Positions 54,700 through 63,923 of a stretch of 64,000 nt of DNA are shown piece by piece (positions within the stretch are counted from its first letter, which is position 1; each line of letters starts with the position of its first letter). Under the pieces are notes generated by a model. The model was given only the letters and a program-made list of their open reading frames with translations. It was not told where the DNA came from and did no database searches. The stretch is from Shouchella clausii (lineage in GTDB: Bacteria; Bacillota; Bacilli; Bacillales; Bacillaceae_D), in the NCBI RefSeq assembly GCF_001598215.1, contig NZ_BCXJ01000001.1, positions 496,001-560,000 on the forward strand. The letters run 5' to 3'. The translations under genes were made by a program, and so were the position numbers.

Positions 54700-55034
54700 C
54701 CCTTTTACACGTTCAGGCGACGATGGTCCGCCATCACAAGACTAATAATAAAACTGACTGGCCTCTAGCTGAACTTGGCTTATTTCCTCGAAGACCGTGG
54801 CATTCTGTTGGTGATGGGGAACCCGATGCATGTTTCGAAGTCCAAAGGAGCTCGACGATAAGCTTCAAGGTAAAGCACGATGTCAAAGATGCGCGAACGA
54901 TTGGTCTTCTCGTTAAAGACAGGCGCTTTAGTTACCTGCGTATCCTTCAGAGCCATGAAGCGGATTTGTGGACGGAATCAAACCTTCGAGTGTCATTAAC
55001 GGAAGACTTGGAAACGAGCACAACAAAAAAATGA
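54700..55034 (+). pseudogene. IS110-family transposase remnant
   Basis: Two adjacent frames together read as the N-terminal DEDD part of an IS110 transposase: NLAYFLEDRGILLVMGNPMHV (about 54774-54836) and then, one frame over, KHDVKDARTIGLLVKDRRF and SYLRILQSHEADL (about 54870-54980). In intact relatives these are continuous. Stops and shifts break the frame, so it is inactive. No terminal repeats are visible, which is normal for IS110. It lies 155 nt beyond the end of array 2. Confidence 0.6.
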
Positions 55035-55105
55035 ACCCCGTCCAAGGTTCATTTTTATGTAGATCACATGTTACATGTAAGGCAAAATCGTTAAAAACGG
55101 ACTAC

Positions 55106-55576
55106 TCAATCTCTTTCTCTTGCCCGTTGTGTATCCCTAATATTCTTCTGGACCGTGATGGCAGCAAATAAGCTAAGGACAAAAGACATGCCATAAAATC
55201 CTTTTTCGCTCAAAACAATGCTGCCAGCATTGTACAAACCGATACCCATTAATAAAATAGAGACAATAAGTGCAACCCAACTAATCCCATAATAAATGCT
55301 CGTAACAGGTATGCCTTCATCTTTATCTCTTACTGCCTTTTGCAAAGATACGGCTGAATAGAGGCCGAAGATTAAAACGGCAAAGTAATATCCTTTTTCG
55401 TTCAGTTCCATGGCTGCGTTAAACAAGCCGATAAAATATGAGCCGACACCTACTACCAACGCAGCCCAAGCAGCCCCTTTGAAGGCTGCAGTTGGTTCCC
55501 CTTCTCGTCTTTCCACTTTGATTTCGGGCTCATTTTGTTTTTCATTATCTAATAAAACCTCATGATCATTAGACAT
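55106..55576 (-). CDS. YiaA/YiaB-type membrane protein
   Basis: 156 residues with four hydrophobic helices arranged as two repeats; each ends with the YiaAB signature ([25 protein letters not shown] and [25 protein letters not shown] as read across the two copies). A polar 40-residue N-terminus precedes them. Function in the family unknown; single-copy genes of this type occur in many bacteria. GGAGG lies before the ATG on the minus strand. Confidence 0.78.
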   Translation of the reverse strand: MSNDHEVLLDNEKQNEPEIKVERREGEPTAAFKGAAWAALVVGVGSYFIGLFNAAMELNEKGYYFAVLIFGLYSAVSLQKAVRDKDEGIPVTSIYYGISWVALIVSILLMGIGLYNAGSIVLSEKGFYGMSFVLSLFAAITVQKNIRDTQRARERD

Positions 55577-56146
55577 GAATGTTTCACCTCCGTCTTTTTT
55601 CCATGAAAATTTAGCACTGCAAGTACACTGTCATGCCTTTGCCTAGATCTTATTATATAGAAATTGTATGCAAAAAGGCAGATTATTTTGTTAAGACGCT
55701 TCCTTTATTTGCAGAAAACCGATTCATTGCATCGAATGTGATCGTGCCCACTGTTTTGTCCGCCATCTCCGACGGGATCTATTCGTTGGTAAACTGTGGT
55801 GATTACGCGACGAGAGAATACAGGTTAAAGTCCATTGCATCCGCTGGAACAAACGGAAAGTGGTGGTCTGTGGTCGTCCGCTATTTCAAGCTCACACTGG
55901 CATATCCGGACTGTTAGGAAGTGAAAAATGCAACGTTAGCAGCAACAAAGCCAGGCCACGATTATGTTTTGTTCATAAGGCCCTTAGGCTATCACGTGAA
56001 AACGCTTATTCTTTTGCGCAAAAATCCATTGGTGTGTTACGTTTATTTTAGAATGGCCGAGTCTTTGTTCGAATGAAAATAGGCAAGGGAGTGCTTTTCC
56101 TAAATTTGTTTAGTGAAAAATTGATAACAAAGAAAGCAGGGATTCG
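55577..56146 (+). other. Region with one interrupted reading frame, no confident gene
   Basis: From 55633 a frame of 94 codons runs to a stop at 55915, and continues in the same frame (EVKNATLAATKPGHDYVLF) to about 56050. The amino-acid composition looks coding-like, but I recognise no family and see no ribosome site. It may be a decayed gene. Confidence 0.3.
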
Positions 56147-56503
56147 ATGTTTTTTTTCAAAAGGGACAAGAAACCAAAAAGATTGGAAGTAGATGCACCG
56201 GACGGCGCGTTGGTTCTGTATCCTACTGAATTGGAAGAGCTGAAAGAAAAAGAGGGCAAACATTTTTTGTTTTTTATAACGACCGATGAAGACCAAACTG
56301 GCTATATTGTGACGTCGAAGCCTGATAATGAAGGGCCAGGTCTGCTTTTTCCAATTCAGGAGGAATTTGAGGCGTGTTCAGATCTGTTTTTAGCCATCCC
56401 CCTTTCCTTAAACCATGCAGATAGCTTTGTATACAAAGAAGCCTCCTCTTATGAAGAAATGACAGAAGCAATTGAAAAAGCGAAAAATGAAAGAAAAAGC
56501 TAG
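56147..56503 (+). CDS. Hypothetical 118-residue acidic protein
   Basis: Soluble, Glu/Asp-rich; begins MFFFKRDKK and contains LYPTELEELKEKEGKHFLFFIT and IVTSKPDNEGPGLLFP. AGCAGGG stands about 6 nt before the ATG. No family recognised; composition and codon use look normal for the chromosome. Confidence 0.5.
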   Translation: MFFFKRDKKPKRLEVDAPDGALVLYPTELEELKEKEGKHFLFFITTDEDQTGYIVTSKPDNEGPGLLFPIQEEFEACSDLFLAIPLSLNHADSFVYKEASSYEEMTEAIEKAKNERKS

Positions 56504-56881
56504 CTTATGGCTAATTTTATGAATGTCATATCCTTCCTATAACGATACATACACTCCTTTTTCTCTAGACAGCGTCACATGAAGCGCTGTCTTTTTTTAT
56601 CGTTCCGTTTAAGGATGCTTTCTTGCGCTGAAAAAACAAGGTTTAATTTTTGTTTAACGGGAATAAATACAGTGCTTGCTGCTTTGGCAAATGGCTTGAA
56701 CGTGTGGTGGCTTGCAGCAATGGGGGCTAGCCTTGGTTTACAGGAAAGGAAGCAATTGATTGAAGGCGAGACGGTTGCCGGTCCATTGGACAAAGGAGAA
56801 TGGTGTCGGTTTCTCCCCCTGTATGAATGGAGCTTGCCCCCTGATCAAATTGGAATAGCTTTTTTAGATTGGAGAGATTTG

Positions 56882-58441
56882 ATGAAAAGCGGTCCGATAG
56901 GCAAAAAAAGAACGGTGGAAAACAAAATTGTTTTTCCTTCTATTCTAATCATTGCGATAGTCAGTTTTTTATTTGCCATTTATACTGAAGAATCGATGAC
57001 GTTATTAAACAATATCTTTGATACGATTGTCGATCTCTTTGCTTGGGGCTATATTTGGTATGCCCTTCTTATGGTTGTAGCGGGTGTTTGGTTAGCTTAT
57101 TCGAAATACGGACAAGTCGTTTTAGGCGATCCGGCGGTAAAGCCAAGATTTACACTGTTTGAGTACGCTTCAATTTTAGTGGCAATGGGCGTCGGCGCGA
57201 CATTGATGCGGACAGGAATGGTTCAATGGAGTGAAGTGGCGGTCGATCCCCCATTTGGCTTACAAGCTGGTTCTAGCGAAGCGCTCCTGACAGGCGATGC
57301 CTACAGCATGTTTTTATGGAGTTTCCAAACGTTTGCTGTATTCGTAATGGCCGCTCCTGCGATGGCTTACATCCTTCACGTCCGGAAAAAGCCAAAGATG
57401 CGTATTTCGGAAGCGTGCCGAGTCATTTTTGGCGATAAATTCACGGATGGCCTCGGCGGTATTGTATTGGACACACTCTTTTTAGTCAGCATTTTAGCAG
57501 GCGCTGCTGTGACATTAGGGCTAGGAACACCGATTGTGACAGAGAACTTAGCGGAATTGTTCAATATAGAGGTTACGTTTTTGTTAACGATGATCGTGAC
57601 TTTAATTTGGGTGTTTGTTTTTACTTTTAGCGCCTATGTAGGGTTAGACAAAGGAATCAAGCGTTTGAGTACGATAAATATGTACATTGCTGGGGTTTTT
57701 GCTTTGTTTATCATGATTGTTGGCCCAGGCATTTTTATTCTTAATTTCTTTACCGATTCCGTTAGCGTCTTGGTTTCACGCTATCTAGACTTTTCCCTCT
57801 ATACAAACTCGCTTAATACGGAGGGAGGAGGTTCTCATATTGAAAGCCACACGGTCTTTTGGTTTGCCTACAATGCGACGTGGGCGATGCTCCACGGTGT
57901 GTTTGCAGCGGTGGTCTCAAAAGGAAGGACCATTAAAGAAATGATTTTAACGTATCTATTGGCGCCTACATTGATGTCGTGGATTGCGACAGGGATTTTA
58001 GGAGGCCTCGGCGTTGAGCGATACACAAGCGGGGACGTCTCTGTTTTAAATATTGTCCAAGAACAAGAACCAGTTGCCGCAGTACCGCAAATCTTGGCAT
58101 CTGTGCCGCTTCCGGAAATATCCATTGCGGTGTTTGTCATTATTGCCGCTATTTTCTTGGTCACGACATTAGACTCAACGACGTATACAATTGCGACCTA
58201 TATGTCAACACAGGACATGAGCAGACGCGCCCCTTCAAAGCATCTTCGCATATTTGTCGCTATGGTTATTACCGTGCTTGCGCTAACGCTCATGAACATA
58301 GGTGGATTGGCGCCACTTGAAGTGTTATCCGGGTTAATGGGTATCCCCATTATCGCGATTCAAATACTGACGATTATCGCCGCCAAAAAAATGATGGATG
58401 AAGACAAAGCGTGGATTAATAACGTTAGAAAAGAAAAATAG
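56882..58441 (+). CDS. BCCT-family transporter (betaine/choline/carnitine type)
   Basis: 519 residues with about twelve membrane helices from SILIIAIVSFLF onward. Family marks: the conserved Trp-rich helices, here WSEVAVDPPFGLQAGSS, WFAYNATWAMLHGVF and TLDSTTYTIATYMSTQ. It imports osmoprotectants or substrates such as betaine or choline using Na+ or H+. I start at ATG 56882, which has GGAGAGA about 5 nt upstream; the in-frame reading continues upstream to 56579, a 101-codon stretch with no BCCT similarity and no ribosome site. Confidence 0.82.
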   Translation: MKSGPIGKKRTVENKIVFPSILIIAIVSFLFAIYTEESMTLLNNIFDTIVDLFAWGYIWYALLMVVAGVWLAYSKYGQVVLGDPAVKPRFTLFEYASILVAMGVGATLMRTGMVQWSEVAVDPPFGLQAGSSEALLTGDAYSMFLWSFQTFAVFVMAAPAMAYILHVRKKPKMRISEACRVIFGDKFTDGLGGIVLDTLFLVSILAGAAVTLGLGTPIVTENLAELFNIEVTFLLTMIVTLIWVFVFTFSAYVGLDKGIKRLSTINMYIAGVFALFIMIVGPGIFILNFFTDSVSVLVSRYLDFSLYTNSLNTEGGGSHIESHTVFWFAYNATWAMLHGVFAAVVSKGRTIKEMILTYLLAPTLMSWIATGILGGLGVERYTSGDVSVLNIVQEQEPVAAVPQILASVPLPEISIAVFVIIAAIFLVTTLDSTTYTIATYMSTQDMSRRAPSKHLRIFVAMVITVLALTLMNIGGLAPLEVLSGLMGIPIIAIQILTIIAAKKMMDEDKAWINNVRKEK

Positions 58442-58461
58442 GAAGGGGCCACAAAGTTGAG

Positions 58462-58505
58462 CAAAGCCTGCCGGCTACTTTTGCTGGCGGGCTTTGTATT
58501 TTTGG
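58462..58505 (+). terminator. Intrinsic terminator after the BCCT gene
   Basis: CAAAGCCTGCC pairs with GGCGGGCTTTG and is followed by TATTTTT. Confidence 0.75.
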
Positions 58506-58612
58506 GGAAAGCATGTATTTATGAGTGGTAGTGAGGCCAGTGTAGATATGCTTACTGACAGTTCATCCTATTATTTGATCGAACGGCCAAGACCTGTTTC
58601 CGAAAGATAGTG

Positions 58613-58638
58613 TTAACAATAAGGGAACATGCTATAAT
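58613..58638 (+). promoter_or_regulatory. Promoter of the holin-like toxin
   Basis: An extended -10 element TGCTATAAT (58630-58638) is preceded by a TTAACA-like -35 with a short spacing (14 nt) or TGTTAA. It lies 69 nt before the toxin ATG, leaving a structured 5' leader. Confidence 0.55.
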
Positions 58639-58706
58639 TAAAGAGCAATAGCATAACGGTTACTCAAGGGTGGTCGGCACACTCCCACGAAAGGGGGTGT
58701 TGCTGT

Positions 58707-58832
58707 ATGACAGTATTTGAAGGAATTTCCCTTATGTTGACGTTCGGGCTACTGATCGTTGCATTGCTGTCATTTCACAACCACAAAAAATCATCCACCC
58801 TTGAGTTAGTGGCTCAGGTGGATTATTCGTAA
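58707..58832 (+). CDS. Holin-like small hydrophobic toxin (probable type I toxin)
   Basis: 41 residues: a 5-residue N-terminus, one membrane helix with the family pattern ISLMLTFGLLIVALLSF, then a polar tail. This matches the putative holin-like toxin family. It is too short for ordinary gene callers. The Shine-Dalgarno sequence AAGGGGGT is complementary to ACCCCCTT at 58843-58850 in the 3' region, so the mRNA can hide its own ribosome site. An antisense RNA is expected but not located. Confidence 0.72.
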   Translation: MTVFEGISLMLTFGLLIVALLSFHNHKKSSTLELVAQVDYS

Positions 58833-58872
58833 CCATCGGCCGACCCCCTTGCAGGGAACCGAGCTATTGTTT

Positions 58873-58906
58873 GACTGAAGGTGTTACAGCACCTTCAGTC
58901 TTTTTA
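58873..58906 (+). terminator. Terminator of the toxin transcript
   Basis: GACTGAAGGTG pairs perfectly with CACCTTCAGTC over a 6-nt loop, then T5. A strong rho-independent terminator. Confidence 0.85.
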
Positions 58907-58912
58907 CTTTAC

Positions 58913-59374
58913 TCATTTCTTATGATCAGTATACCCTTTTTCTTAAGAAAAGAAAACCCTATTATAAATGCGGTGGTTTGTGAATATGTGGGAAGAAGTA
59001 AAAACTCCCTCGTACAAACATCACGTGTTTAATTGTCAATTTAATTTAGAGGAAAAATGTATGGTCTTTTTCTGATAACTAATCGGGAGAAGACATTTCT
59101 TGTTTAATAAAACCCCACAATTGAGATGTTCATTTCAACTAAACTAGCATTTAAAACTCATTGCTTTTTTAGTCTTTTGAACTTCTATAAAAACGATCTA
59201 TAAGAATGATAGAGTAGAAAAAGAGAGAATATTGTCTAATATTTGCTGATATTCGGCTTAGAAGATGGTAAAATATACATAGATAAATGATATTTTTAGG
59301 GATTTGGCTGTGTATATTGTCTATGAATTATGATTGCAATTTTCGAAATTTCGTTTTGAGAGGTGAATCTTTAA
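58913..59374. other. AT-rich intergenic region upstream of the cmr operon
   Basis: 462 nt with no supported gene and no CRISPR repeats of either type. It contains AATATT-GTCT-AATATT (near 59230-59245) and CATAGA/TCTATG pairs near 59277-59325, which may belong to the operon promoter, but I cannot fix the boxes. Confidence 0.4.
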
Positions 59375-60766
59375 TTGGAGAATAAAGAGAGAGTCACACC
59401 CCCTTTGTTAGAAAATGTAAAATCTCAATTGGAGAATTATTCTAAGAAAGTTGCTGACCATACCTTTAAGATCACGGTTGTAACTCCAATGGTTGGAGGA
59501 AGTGCTCAAGCAGGAAAGATAAATGATTCCGATCCAATTCGTATATCTACAATTAGGGGACATTTGCGTTTTTGGTGGCGAGCTACAAGAGGAGCATCAT
59601 TTGAGAATGTTTATGATCTGCGTAAGCGTGAAAGTGAGATTTTCGGAGATACCAAGTTGCCTAGTAAAGTGAAGCTTTGGATAGAATATATAAATCGTTC
59701 CTCATCAACTAACGCCAAGGTAAAAAAACAAAACAAGAAAGGCAAATGGAGGAATAAAATTAAAAGTGAGTATTCAGACTATGCTCTCTTCTCATTAAAC
59801 GAAGATAACAACGCTAAAGTTTTAATTCACTGCAAATTTGAACTATATCTTCAATACATCGATGTAGATAAGCGAGAGATGGATGAGGAGATTCTACCAG
59901 CTTTATGGGCTTGGATGAATTTTGGCGGAGTAGGGGCCAGAACTAGACGAGGGTGTGGAAGTCTATATTGTAACCATGACCAATTTACCCCTAGCATTTC
60001 TGATCAGGTTAAAACTTATGAGAGTTGGTATAAGTATAAGCAGCAGAAGTATAAATTAAAATTAAATTATGAAGCCAAAGAATGGCCAACCCTTCCACCC
60101 GACATCATTGCCAAGAATTCAACTGGTAATGCTATTCAGGTATGGAAAGAAGTTGTTGAAATTTATAAGAGTTTCAGATCGAAAAAGCCTCCTAAAGGCA
60201 GGAGAAGTGCATGGCCTGAAGCTGATGCTATTAGGCATATCACTCAGATGAGTGCAACAAAGCATGAAACGCCTGTTCCAAAAGAGAAAGGAACCTGTAT
60301 TGCATTTCCTCGAGCTGAATTTGGTATGCCGATTTTATTTCATTATAAATGGATAGCTTCTCGTGACCATTCCCGCGAGCCTTACACACTACAGTTAGTG
60401 CCTGAAGACAAAAACAGACTAGCTTCACCAATAATTACAAAAGTAATGGCCACAAGTGAGAAAACGGGTGTCGGTATCATTGTTCGTTTGAACCAGCCAA
60501 AACCGGTGAATTTAGAGTTGAGAATTGTTGATAGTGAAGCAACTGAGTTAGAAAAAAAGAGAATAAATGAGCTTATTTCTAAATTTCCTCTTACTCAAGA
60601 ATATATATACCAACAGCTTCGCTATCCTCATAATCCATTCATGAAATACGGGAAAGTAAGTAGCACAAATTCTGCAACCCAGGCATTTTTGCAAAGTGAG
60701 GAGGTACAGCGTTGGAAACAGGGATCTCGAATGAATCACAGTTCGCCAAAAACGAAAAAAAACTAA
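59375..60766 (+). CDS. cmr1: Cmr1, RAMP subunit of type III-B complex
   Basis: 463 residues. TTG start with AGAGGTGAA about 9 nt upstream. The N-terminal RAMP core TVVTPMVGGSAQAG and PIRISTIRGHLRFWWRA is diagnostic for Cmr1. It sits at the end of the Cmr complex holding the crRNA 3' region. The cmr2 start lies 55 nt inside its end. Confidence 0.9.
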   Translation: MENKERVTPPLLENVKSQLENYSKKVADHTFKITVVTPMVGGSAQAGKINDSDPIRISTIRGHLRFWWRATRGASFENVYDLRKRESEIFGDTKLPSKVKLWIEYINRSSSTNAKVKKQNKKGKWRNKIKSEYSDYALFSLNEDNNAKVLIHCKFELYLQYIDVDKREMDEEILPALWAWMNFGGVGARTRRGCGSLYCNHDQFTPSISDQVKTYESWYKYKQQKYKLKLNYEAKEWPTLPPDIIAKNSTGNAIQVWKEVVEIYKSFRSKKPPKGRRSAWPEADAIRHITQMSATKHETPVPKEKGTCIAFPRAEFGMPILFHYKWIASRDHSREPYTLQLVPEDKNRLASPIITKVMATSEKTGVGIIVRLNQPKPVNLELRIVDSEATELEKKRINELISKFPLTQEYIYQQLRYPHNPFMKYGKVSSTNSATQAFLQSEEVQRWKQGSRMNHSSPKTKKN

Positions 60767-62577
60767 TGAACTTCTCAATCGGCCCCGTACAAGAGTTTAT
60801 CGCTCAGGCACGTAAGACACGGGACTTATGGTTTGGATCATTTGTATTATCTGAGATCAGTAAAAAAGCGGCCATTCATTTGGCCGAGGTCTATAATGCC
60901 CAATTAATCTTTCCTTATTTGGATCAGAAGATACTAAAAACAAGTGTAGATGAACTTAAAGTTGCTAACAAAGTAGTAGCTCTTGTATCGACAAATGATC
61001 CACGAAGTGTAGCGCTTGATGTTAGGAAAGCGGTAAACCGTAAGTGGTTAGAATTTGCTAAGGAGGCCAAAGATCAGTTAGGAGATGTTGTGATCGGTCC
61101 CATGTGGGATAGGCAAGTTAAGGATCTAATTGAATTTTACGCAGTATGGTCACGCATTGATGAAGAGCAAGATTATCAGAAGATATGGATGAAGACGGAG
61201 CAATTAATGTCAGCACGTAAAACGCTCCGTGATTTTAAACCAAACGAACCGGCTGACCTACTTGGGGATACCAAGTCGAGTTTGGATGGTGGCAGGGAAT
61301 CTGTACTGAAAATCAGTCGGTATACAGATTATCAAAAGTACGGAATTAAAAAATCAGAGTATCTGGATGCCATCTCTTTAGTAAAACGAATGTCTCGTTA
61401 TATATTAAATGATCAAAAGGATTTCAAGTCGGTTTGTGAAATCGCCTTCCTACAATTTTTAGAGGAGATCGAGATCAAAGGGAATTTGAACGAAAAGTTA
61501 AAAGTGCACGAAAAGAAAATAAAGTCGATACTTCGCCATTATCGTCTAATTCCTGAAGAACCTTATGAACTAAAAGATCTTTACAACTACTACTACCCAG
61601 AGCGAATGGAAGAAGCTATTACTGAGATTATCCCCAAACAGCGTTTTAGCGAAATGCTCCGAAACAATGAAAACACTGTCATTTCTAACTGTATTAAAGA
61701 TTTGACAGACGTTCTGGAGAATTTTTACAAGGAATTAGGAAAGCGTCCTACCTCCTACTATGCGCTTATTGTTGGAGATGGAGATCGGATGGGGGAATGT
61801 CTGCGTAGTATGATTACTGTAGAAGAGCATCAGAAATTCAGTCAAAAATTATCCCAATTTGCATCCAATGTTGAGCGTATTGTTACAAATAACTATAGAG
61901 GACAAATGATTTATAGCGGCGGAGACGACCTGATGGCATTACTCCCCTTAAATAACTGTTTAAATGCAGTACAGATGATACAACAAGCTTTCTCGAAACA
62001 GATGAAAGATACCGGATTAGACTCAAGTATTTCTCCTACTCTGTCTGTTGGAGTAGCAATTGTACATATGATAGAACCATTAGAAGACTCGTTAAATATG
62101 GCACGGCTAGCGGAGAAATTGGCGAAAGAACGCCGTAATGAGTTAGCGATCCACTTTCAGAGGAGAGGCGGCAGTGAAGAGATGCGTATCAGTGTGCCAT
62201 TTGATGCAGATCCAGTGAAAAACATAATGAAATTACAACATTTATACCGAAGCGGATACATTTCTTCTTCCTTTGCTTATAATTTGAGGGCAATGTACCT
62301 TGAGTATGTGCGAATGGAAGAAAAAGGAGTTAATTTTTCGGTAGAACAGTGGATTCCCGTACTTGAGCTTGAGATTCGTCGACTGCTTTTAAAGAAGCGG
62401 CAGGAGCATATCCCTAATGAAAAGTTGTCAGGAGAAGTGCTTGACGAACTTTTGTCTATATTTCACTGTAAAGGATCTACCAGATTACAGAAACCCCTTG
62501 AGTTATTAAAGCTTCTGGCTGAGCAGTGCATTATAGCAATTACACTGGAGAAAGTAGGGGATATGCATGAAGCATGA
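60712..62577 (+). CDS. cmr2: Cmr2 (Cas10), cyclase subunit
   Basis: 621 residues. TTG start with GAGGAGG 7 nt upstream; the later ATG at 60766 has no ribosome site. N-terminal FSIGPVQEFIAQARKTRDLW is the Cmr2 lead segment. The cyclase palm carries the intact SGGDD motif near residue 403, expected to make cyclic oligoadenylates on target RNA. I see no HD nuclease motif at the N-terminus. Matching Csx1/Csm6 effector is not in the window. Confidence 0.9.
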   Translation: METGISNESQFAKNEKKLMNFSIGPVQEFIAQARKTRDLWFGSFVLSEISKKAAIHLAEVYNAQLIFPYLDQKILKTSVDELKVANKVVALVSTNDPRSVALDVRKAVNRKWLEFAKEAKDQLGDVVIGPMWDRQVKDLIEFYAVWSRIDEEQDYQKIWMKTEQLMSARKTLRDFKPNEPADLLGDTKSSLDGGRESVLKISRYTDYQKYGIKKSEYLDAISLVKRMSRYILNDQKDFKSVCEIAFLQFLEEIEIKGNLNEKLKVHEKKIKSILRHYRLIPEEPYELKDLYNYYYPERMEEAITEIIPKQRFSEMLRNNENTVISNCIKDLTDVLENFYKELGKRPTSYYALIVGDGDRMGECLRSMITVEEHQKFSQKLSQFASNVERIVTNNYRGQMIYSGGDDLMALLPLNNCLNAVQMIQQAFSKQMKDTGLDSSISPTLSVGVAIVHMIEPLEDSLNMARLAEKLAKERRNELAIHFQRRGGSEEMRISVPFDADPVKNIMKLQHLYRSGYISSSFAYNLRAMYLEYVRMEEKGVNFSVEQWIPVLELEIRRLLLKKRQEHIPNEKLSGEVLDELLSIFHCKGSTRLQKPLELLKLLAEQCIIAITLEKVGDMHEA

Positions 62578-63901
62578 ACGTACAATTCGAATTACACCAC
62601 TTGATCCGCTTATGATTCGGGATGGGCGGCCATTTGGTATCAGTCCAGGTATTCGGGCGCGTAGTTTGAGGATTGTTACATCGAGTGTAGTTGCTGGAAC
62701 CCTTCGTACATTATTAAGAAAGAGTTTGGGAGGCACAGTTATAGAGAATGATACGAACAAAATTTCTTCCAAACAGGTTGCTAAAGTAGATGTTCGTGGA
62801 CCTTTATATGTAAAAGGAAATAATGTATTTTTTCCGATGCCTCAAGATGTTGGCTTCTATGAGGGGCAGGCAGTCGTAGAATCTTCGACTACCAGACAAT
62901 CTGAAGGCAAAATCATGGCATCCATAAGAAGACCAATGTACAGAGAAGAACGGAACCAGGTAGATTCAGGATTCTTAGGTACAGGTGTAACAGGTCTCCA
63001 TGAAGACAAGCTGTGGCCGGTAGCTATGCCTGACTCAATAATGAAACCACTACAAGCTACTCCGGCTTGTATCTCATCTAGTCTAATGATTGAGTGGTTA
63101 TGCGATAAATTAGATAATCGCACGTGGAGTAGATATATCGGTCAGTGGAAATCAGATCAGGCTGAAGAGGAGGAGCCAAAAGATAACTCGAATAACATAG
63201 ATGATTATTTCCTTACGGCTTTTCCAAAGGAGGTCCGAACACATACAGCCATAGACGAGGAAACAAATACAGCCAAAAATCAACATTTATTCTCTACCGA
63301 GTCAATTGTTTTACCAACCGACGTATCTCTGATTGCCAAAATAAATACTTCTAATATTGAACAATTAGAAAATGTACAGCGGCCTATTGACCGGCTTCAT
63401 TCATTTGGCGGCAAACGCCGATTGGCGCATTTTACTGAGCTAGGTATAACTGGTGATACGGAATCTATTTGGACATGTCCTGATAAAATATTAGAAACAA
63501 TACAAAAGCATCCCAAGTTTCTACGTATGATTTTGACGACGCCAGCTTTCTTTTCCAAAGGGTGGATACCCGGTTGGTTGGATGAACATCTCAGGTCTAC
63601 AGATAAACTGTATGAGCGCATTAGAATGAGTAACCCTGTAAAGTTACAACTACGTTGGGCGTGTGTTCCCCGCTGGGAGGCGATTTCAGGGTGGAGTTAT
63701 GGTGAAGCAAAACCAAAGGCAGTAAGAAGAATGGTTTCAGCGGGTAGCGTTTATTTCTTTGAAGTACTGGATGGGGATCCCGTTGAATTTGTTGAAAAGT
63801 TTTGGTTACAGTCTCTTTCTGATCGTGATAGGAGGAAAGCCTTTTTTGACAGGGAAGACGGGTATGGAATTGCCACATGGGGAATATGGAAACCACAATA
63901 A
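62567..63901 (+). CDS. cmr3: Cmr3, crRNA 5'-handle subunit
   Basis: 444 residues. N-terminal RITPLDPLMIRDGRPFG is the Cmr3 signature; later FFSKGWIPGW and GWSYGEAKPKAVRRM-AGSVYFF fit the family. It binds the crRNA 5' tag and contacts Cmr2. The start overlaps the cmr2 end by 11 nt. Confidence 0.92.
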   Translation: MKHERTIRITPLDPLMIRDGRPFGISPGIRARSLRIVTSSVVAGTLRTLLRKSLGGTVIENDTNKISSKQVAKVDVRGPLYVKGNNVFFPMPQDVGFYEGQAVVESSTTRQSEGKIMASIRRPMYREERNQVDSGFLGTGVTGLHEDKLWPVAMPDSIMKPLQATPACISSSLMIEWLCDKLDNRTWSRYIGQWKSDQAEEEEPKDNSNNIDDYFLTAFPKEVRTHTAIDEETNTAKNQHLFSTESIVLPTDVSLIAKINTSNIEQLENVQRPIDRLHSFGGKRRLAHFTELGITGDTESIWTCPDKILETIQKHPKFLRMILTTPAFFSKGWIPGWLDEHLRSTDKLYERIRMSNPVKLQLRWACVPRWEAISGWSYGEAKPKAVRRMVSAGSVYFFEVLDGDPVEFVEKFWLQSLSDRDRRKAFFDREDGYGIATWGIWKPQ

Positions 63902-63923
63902 ATTTATAGGGAGTTCGTAAACC

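Noticed and set aside
54723-55034. 103-codon frame as an independent gene
   Set aside because: Its second half matches an IS110 transposase and its first half is the same region out of frame; better explained as a pseudogene.
58913-59374. Possible third CRISPR array or leader before cmr1
   Set aside because: I looked for both repeat types on both strands and found none; only AT-rich sequence.
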